NCBI RefSeq assembly: GCF_945859705.1
Contig: NC_079135.1
Span: 38,117,679 to 38,181,678 of the forward strand
Source: Episyrphus balteatus
Taxonomy: Eukaryota; Arthropoda; Insecta; Diptera; Syrphidae
Direction of reading: 5' to 3'
Length of the DNA stretch: 64,000 nt
The notes beneath the pieces were generated by a model, which was not told the DNA's origin, did not search any database, and saw only the letters and a program-made list of their open reading frames with translations. The position numbers and the translations under genes were made by a program. Positions 60,301-64,000 of the stretch are shown here, one piece after another (within the stretch, counting starts at the first letter, position 1; every line of letters begins with the position of its first letter).

Positions 60301-62291
60301 AATGCTTCCGGACGCTTCCGGACGGCCAATCGAAAACGACATAAAATTGTTTTCAACTGGATCAATTTGGTTATGAATTTGTCATCAGTGAAAAGCAAGG
60401 TGTTAATATACATAAAAGGTACAAGTTTTTGAGGGATATAAGATATCCCTCCATTGGAGGCGGTAGTTTACTCATGAGTAGATGATCTAGTACATTTACT
60501 AATAGAACCACTCATGCTCATGCTTCCCGAGTAGATACGATTTGTATTGAATTCGTTGAAAGTGCGTTCCATTGAAAATCGCTAGTAAACTAATAGAATA
60601 CTTTGCCCTCTCCCAAAGGAACAGGGTTATTAGAAGTAGATTTTAATTTCATGTTTCCTGTTCTTTAAGAATTAATGAAAAATGAATGAGGTGAAAATTT
60701 AATATGTAGGGGAAGGGTGCGAACAGTGAGACGGTGCAAGCAGTGAGACAATCCATTTTTCTCTTTTCTGAAAATAAGCACAGTAACGCTAGTTTGGGTC
60801 AAAACGTTTATTTCCCCGTCTGCGTCTTTTAATTTTGTCCCGACTAAATTAAAGCTGTCCATTTTCCCACGCCGTAAAATATCACACAAAATCAGGTGAA
60901 AGTAGATTTTGGAGTGTTATAAAAAGAGTGTATAACACAAAAAAATCTGGTTAGTGGACAGAACTTTTTTTTACATATGTATTATATTTATATGTTCTTT
61001 CATAAAAAAATATCATTGAATTAGAATTCCTTCTCGTTTTTTGTAATTTTATATTTTTCCGAAAAATGACGAAAAGTAAACAGTGAGACATTAGCTGCGT
61101 TCCTTTGGAAATATTTATCTACTTTTTAGTACTTAAAGCTGCTTTGAACTACTTTTTCAGTATAGCAAAGTAGATCAAAGTAGTTTTAAGTACTAAAAAG
61201 TAGATAAATATTTCCAAAGGAACGCAGCTATTATTAAAAAGCAAACAGTGAGACATAGGTTTTTTAAAAAGCAAACAGTGAGACATATAGATTTTTAAAA
61301 AATCTATTATTTTAGCATGACTTCAAAATGATTTCGTATTGATTTTTCTTTCGTTTTTTTTGGCTTTTTGTTATTTTTTTTTTTTTTGAATAAATGGGTT
61401 AAAGTAACATAAATTAATTAAGTATATACTTGTCAATTACCTAATTATTTGACGTTTTCGTTAATTTATTTTTTCACCTAAGAATGTCTCACTGATCGCA
61501 CCCCTTTCAAACAGTGAGACGTTTTGACTTTTTCTACATTTTAGTCCAATGTGATGCCCTCATTCATTCTTTAACTATAAGTTTTTTTGCAACATTAAGA
61601 TAAAATATGTCTTAAACTCACTTCAAAGTTTCGTTAAGCTATCTTGAAAACATTCTAAGATATACCAATTTAAAAAAAGGGTGTCTCACTGTCCGCACCT
61701 CTCCCCTACTTTAAATTTGGCAACGCAAATTATATTGGAAAGCTCATCCCCTCGAAATCTATTGACAACATGGTTATTCGACCATCATTTCAATAATTTC
61801 TCATAACTTCATTGAATATACAGCCTTTTATAAATTTTGAATTCTTATGAGAACTGTAACTATCTTTGCCAACTTTGTGTGTCTTATTTAAAGTCTTTAT
61901 AATTTTCCATTTATTAATAACATGAATTTGAAAAAGGTTCTAATAAACTATAATTTCACTAAAACCACACCAATTTCAGGCTGCTGGTGTTACATCAACA
62001 GAAAAGATCCCAGCAGAAAAAACTACGAAATCCAGAAAGCAGCCCATCGCATCCATTCAACATGAATGCGACTTATGTCGAGCAAATTTGTATATATCCA
62101 TGGTGAAAACAGACGAAGGAAACATCTATTGTCTACAACATGCCCTCAAAAATCTTAACAAAGGAAACATTCAAGCCAAACAATGTAAACTCATATTCAG
62201 CTACAATATTGAAGACATTGAGAATCTTATCAAAACTCTAAAGGATCGACTTGTACAAAAGCGAACCGCTGCTAATAAGAAATCCAAGTAG
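45338..62291 (+). CDS. Jarid2: Jarid2, Jumonji/ARID PRC2 accessory protein, 2219 aa
   Basis: Chromatin protein that associates with Polycomb repressive complex 2. Coding exons are 45338-45414, 53371-59482, 59551-59709 and 61980-62291; all GT-AG, phases 2, 0, 0. Exon 1 gives MVVSKDSKRKRKESPLIESS and joins in frame to TKVQAQRKFAQ, a segment conserved in vertebrate JARID2. NKRPKTEDFLTFLCFRGTSA (about residues 82-101) is the conserved N-terminal motif. A long charged region carries AT-hook-like cores (RRGRPPK near 208, PGRKPKK near 516, KRGRPPKG near 678). JmjN is at about 1608-1650, ARID about 1652-1770, JmjC about 1925-2065. A zinc-finger-like segment with CDLC at 2146-2149 lies near the end. 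The JmjC iron ligands are lost: Tyr1946 replaces the first His, Asp1948 may remain, and Thr2034 replaces the last His, as expected for this non-catalytic family. Start context is AAAATGG. Confidence 0.96.
46431..46971 (+). repeat. 31-bp direct repeats 510 bp apart
   Basis: ttcttctgatagtctaactg followed by acgattgaaaa occurs at 46431-46461 and again, identical, at 46941-46971. The sequence between is AT-rich without terminal inverted repeats. Confidence 0.8.
47259..47382. repeat. Hairpin-type element
   Basis: Arms around tctatctcacttttcagt and its complement near 47350-47372, with a second paired block agatctatctcaaggaaatg-like in the centre. Total ~124 bp. Confidence 0.55.
47430..48506. mobile_element. 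Foldback element, 1077 bp, ~500-bp arms, TA target
   Basis: Left end cagggtgtcccaaaagtaat, right end its complement at 48506, with TA on both sides (47428-47429, 48507-48508). Arms are almost identical over roughly 500 bp, and the loop is about 65 bp near 47940-48005. No gene is carried. A TA target fits the Tc1/mariner group. One arm of the same family lies alone at 24355. Confidence 0.92.
49850..51718 (-). pseudogene. 5'-truncated non-LTR retrotransposon (reverse transcriptase region)
   Basis: Minus-strand blocks in order: a linker region (51711-51181, MRNHDKYEINKAKSNFIKNK). Then comes the reverse transcriptase core: MSQITPIPKVKNSKKCKDFK, PIYEKVLEKVAYIQLESFF, NQSGFRKQHSCESAL, FLDLKRAFETVDRAILFEKL. 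Next are IGVPQGSILG and ALFADDGLLF near 50708-50728, and a KYLGVVIDNKLTFNEHIDYI tail (to 50208). The FADD catalytic motif survives, but two or three frame breaks disable it and the endonuclease is missing. Type: CR1/Jockey-like LINE. It lies antisense to Jarid2 in intron 1. Confidence 0.88.
51976..52905 (+). repeat. Dispersed repeat, copy 2 (shared with 8942-9645)
   Basis: Same opening and the same phrases (gtgggtcccggaagtccg, ctacagcctaaacggatgga, ttattaacggtacctgccat) as copy 1. About 230 bp (52592-52818) are present here but absent from copy 1 before the shared text resumes at gatgttgattagtgatttct. That extra piece is GC-richer than its surroundings. Confidence 0.85.
60039..60342. repeat. 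MITE, 304 bp
   Basis: ATGTCGTTTTCGATTGG at the left and its exact complement at the right end. The interior contains cttccggacgcttccggacg near the right end. No gene. Confidence 0.85.
60447..60626. repeat. MITE, copy 2 (related copy at 44497-44672)
   Basis: Ends ccctccattgg and tcccaaaggaacaggg. The interior shares gtagatacgatttgtat and gcgttccattgaaaatcgct with the 44497 copy. Confidence 0.85.
60709..61706. mobile_element. TA-flanked TIR element with repeated AACAGTGAGAC word, 998 bp
   Basis: The left end GGGGAAGGGTGCGAACAGTG is mirrored by the right end (GGGGAGAGGTGCGGACAGTG read inward from 61706), with TA outside both (60707-60708, 61707-61708). The word AACAGTGAGAC or variants recurs near 60722, 60740, 61078, 61245, 61273, 61484, 61510 and 61680. 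A hairpin element (61093-61229) has inserted inside. No transposase is recognised. Confidence 0.85.
61093..61229. repeat. Hairpin MITE nested in the 60709-61706 element
   Basis: GCTGCGTTCCTTTGGAAATA leads into an almost perfect palindrome of about 60-bp arms ending at 61229, flanked by TA on both sides. Confidence 0.9.
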
Positions 62292-63360
62292 TATTTAGGG
62301 ACTCGAAGGCGAGTCAGAAAAAAACTCTATTGAGATCGCAGCACACGGCAATATATGACCTCGTGCAATGTAAATATAACAAACAAAAAAAAAAAACATA
62401 ATGATGTACTAGTTGGTAATAATTACTAAATCTGTTGGATCACATAACAAAAGAAGTAAGAATACCGTTTATTTTTCTATTTGACTTGTAGATGTCTCTT
62501 AGTATTAAGTTATTGTTGTTGTTTGTATATAATAATTTTAATTTATAAAATCCTAGTAAAAAAAAAAGAAAACAAAAAAGCATTTGTTTAAAATTGAAAT
62601 TACATATTGTCAAGATGCTTAGTCATGTTTGTCTGTAAATTATAAACTAGGTGCGCAAAAAAAACGTAACTTTACATTCAAATCTAATAATAAAACCTAT
62701 AAAAACAATAGAAAAAAAAAACAAAAGAAGAGTATAAAATACCAGTAAGATTGTTAAAGTAGCACTTTCAGTAAAAACATTTAAAAATATACATATATAA
62801 ATACACTTGATTCGTGTATAATAGTTTTTAAGATAACAAACAAAACAAAAAATAACAAGAAAATATTTTAATTTCAAAATTAAAAACAAGAAAAACAATT
62901 TTTTTATTAAAATTATGAGATAAGTATGGATATTAATAACTATTGATTAATTATATAATATATATAATAACGTATACATATATTCAATATAATTGTGTGT
63001 TAAGTATAAATTGAGTTATACATAGCAATACTAAAAAAAAAATGTGGATGCTCTCAATATGAAATTTGAGTAATTATATTTGCTCATATGGCGATGGCGC
63101 ACCGCTTGTAGATCGTAATGTATACTATATATTATTGTTTTATGTTTACATAATTTTATTTTATATAATACTTTTTTGTGATTTGTGTAATTTTCCTTAT
63201 TAAGATGAAAAGTCGTGTTTATTTGTATTTCTTTTATTTTTTCTGTTATTCTATTTTTATTCATGAATATATTTTTTTTTTCATAGAAATGTAGGAATTA
63301 TTCAACAAAGTTCTGTGTATTAACTTGAATATTGAAATAAATATTTGATGTATGTATGGC
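62292..63360 (+). other. Jarid2 3' UTR (probable)
   Basis: AT-rich sequence after TAG 62289-62291. Small frames within it have no coding character. Confidence 0.6.
63336..63341 (+). terminator. Candidate Jarid2 poly(A) signal
   Basis: AATAAA, followed within 30 nt by a GT-rich stretch (gatgtatgtatggc). Other AATAAA hexamers lie earlier, so a shorter 3' UTR is possible. Confidence 0.45.
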
Positions 63361-64000
63361 TATATGTACATTATATACACTTTAATGTAATCTGTTGCGT
63401 TTATAATAATTTATTAATTTTTTTTTTCAGGTGTATTATTGAAGACACAAGTTTTTTTTAGGTTTATCATTGATATGAATTTTTGAATGTGCTTCAATGG
63501 GCACCAAGCCAAAACCTCGAATCTGCAAAATTGTAGTTTAGTGAAAATGTCTAAAAATGCAGATTTGTGCCGTCCATATCATGCCAAATGTAGAAATGTG
63601 GAAACATATATGTACATTGTACATGTACATGCACACGGGATGGGTGGGTAAAAAAAAAATCGAATTTCTTTATTATTTTATACTTCGAAAAATCGGTTGC
63701 TAGATACCTCTAGAATATACTCACCAAATATAAGTTCTTTATATTGATAAGAAGATCCTCCCCATCGCAGTTTTCTATTTCTACATCAATTTTATATTTT
63801 TAAAAATCATTTGTTTTTAGCAAATCTCTTTACATATTATTCTTGTAGAATTGAATTGATGTATTCTTGAAGGGTCTCAAATGTTCTACAAAAAAGGTCC
63901 TTGATAGAAAGCGATTGCTTTAACCGTTTAGGGCCAGTTGTGCAAATGTGGGTCAGCCTCGGCTCACGAATTAAACTCTCCGATTTCGGCGGCCTAGCTG
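63361..64000. other. Downstream flank of Jarid2
   Basis: No gene recognised. The last 100 bases become GC-richer (ggtcagcctcggctcacg) and may enter another repeat beyond the window. Confidence 0.4.

Larger units (their letters stand above)
59710..61979 (+). other. Intron 3 of Jarid2
   Basis: Contains four small elements (60039-60342, 60447-60626, 60709-61706, with 61093-61229 nested). AT-rich otherwise. The preceding intron (59483-59550) is 68 nt. Confidence 0.75.

Noticed and set aside
60665..60889. Minus-strand 74-codon frame at the left end of the AACAGTGAGAC element, considered as a transposase C-terminus
   Set aside because: Resemblance to pogo C-terminal segments was too weak, and the frame extends past the element boundary at 60709.
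1..64000. tRNA, rRNA and CRISPR-like features
   Set aside because: No cloverleaf with A/B boxes, no rRNA text and no regularly spaced identical repeats were seen.

Overview
The window looks like nuclear DNA of a fly (Diptera, probably Brachycera). It is AT-rich, with spliced genes, short GT-AG introns beside multi-kilobase ones, long His/Gln/Asn repeats in coding sequence, and very many small DNA transposons. Three host genes can be assembled from ORFs and splice sites. Two are identified with confidence: Uch-L5 (proteasomal/INO80 deubiquitinase, minus strand) and Jarid2 (PRC2 accessory factor, plus strand). The third, which I cannot name, fills the first 20 kb.

Layout. 1-3139: a TIR element, then the upstream region and probable 5' UTR. 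3140-20293: the unnamed gene (plus), which predicts two proteins. A 522-residue form ends in an alternative last exon at 10440. A 701-residue form carries a second copy of a ~137-residue domain, made by duplication of a three-exon cassette. 20294-31070: transposon-rich interval between two convergent genes. 31071-36612: Uch-L5, four coding exons, 329 residues, with a 4.4-kb intron full of transposon relics. 36613-45337: intergenic region between the divergently transcribed Uch-L5 and Jarid2, holding many elements. Among them is a 3.3-kb element (40727-44044) with 25-bp terminal inverted repeats and an exact 8-bp target duplication; it contains two broken, intron-bearing, host-like genes. 45338-62291: Jarid2, four coding exons, 2219 residues, with an 8-kb first intron containing a foldback element and an antisense LINE relic. 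62292-64000: Jarid2 3' UTR and flank.

The main surprise is in the non-coding part. Several elements of unrelated sequence share one design: inverted ends, and a short family-specific word taken from those ends and repeated through the interior (21269-22178, 38195-39192, 60709-61706, and probably 11796-13470 and 29917-30394). The first three also begin with a run of G and are flanked by TA. One encloses a decayed fragment resembling a pogo-type transposase, which suggests the words are spare transposase-binding sites. The two most interesting single loci are the 3.3-kb gene-carrying element and the duplicated-domain gene.

All family assignments are from memory of the families and reading the sequence; no database search was possible.
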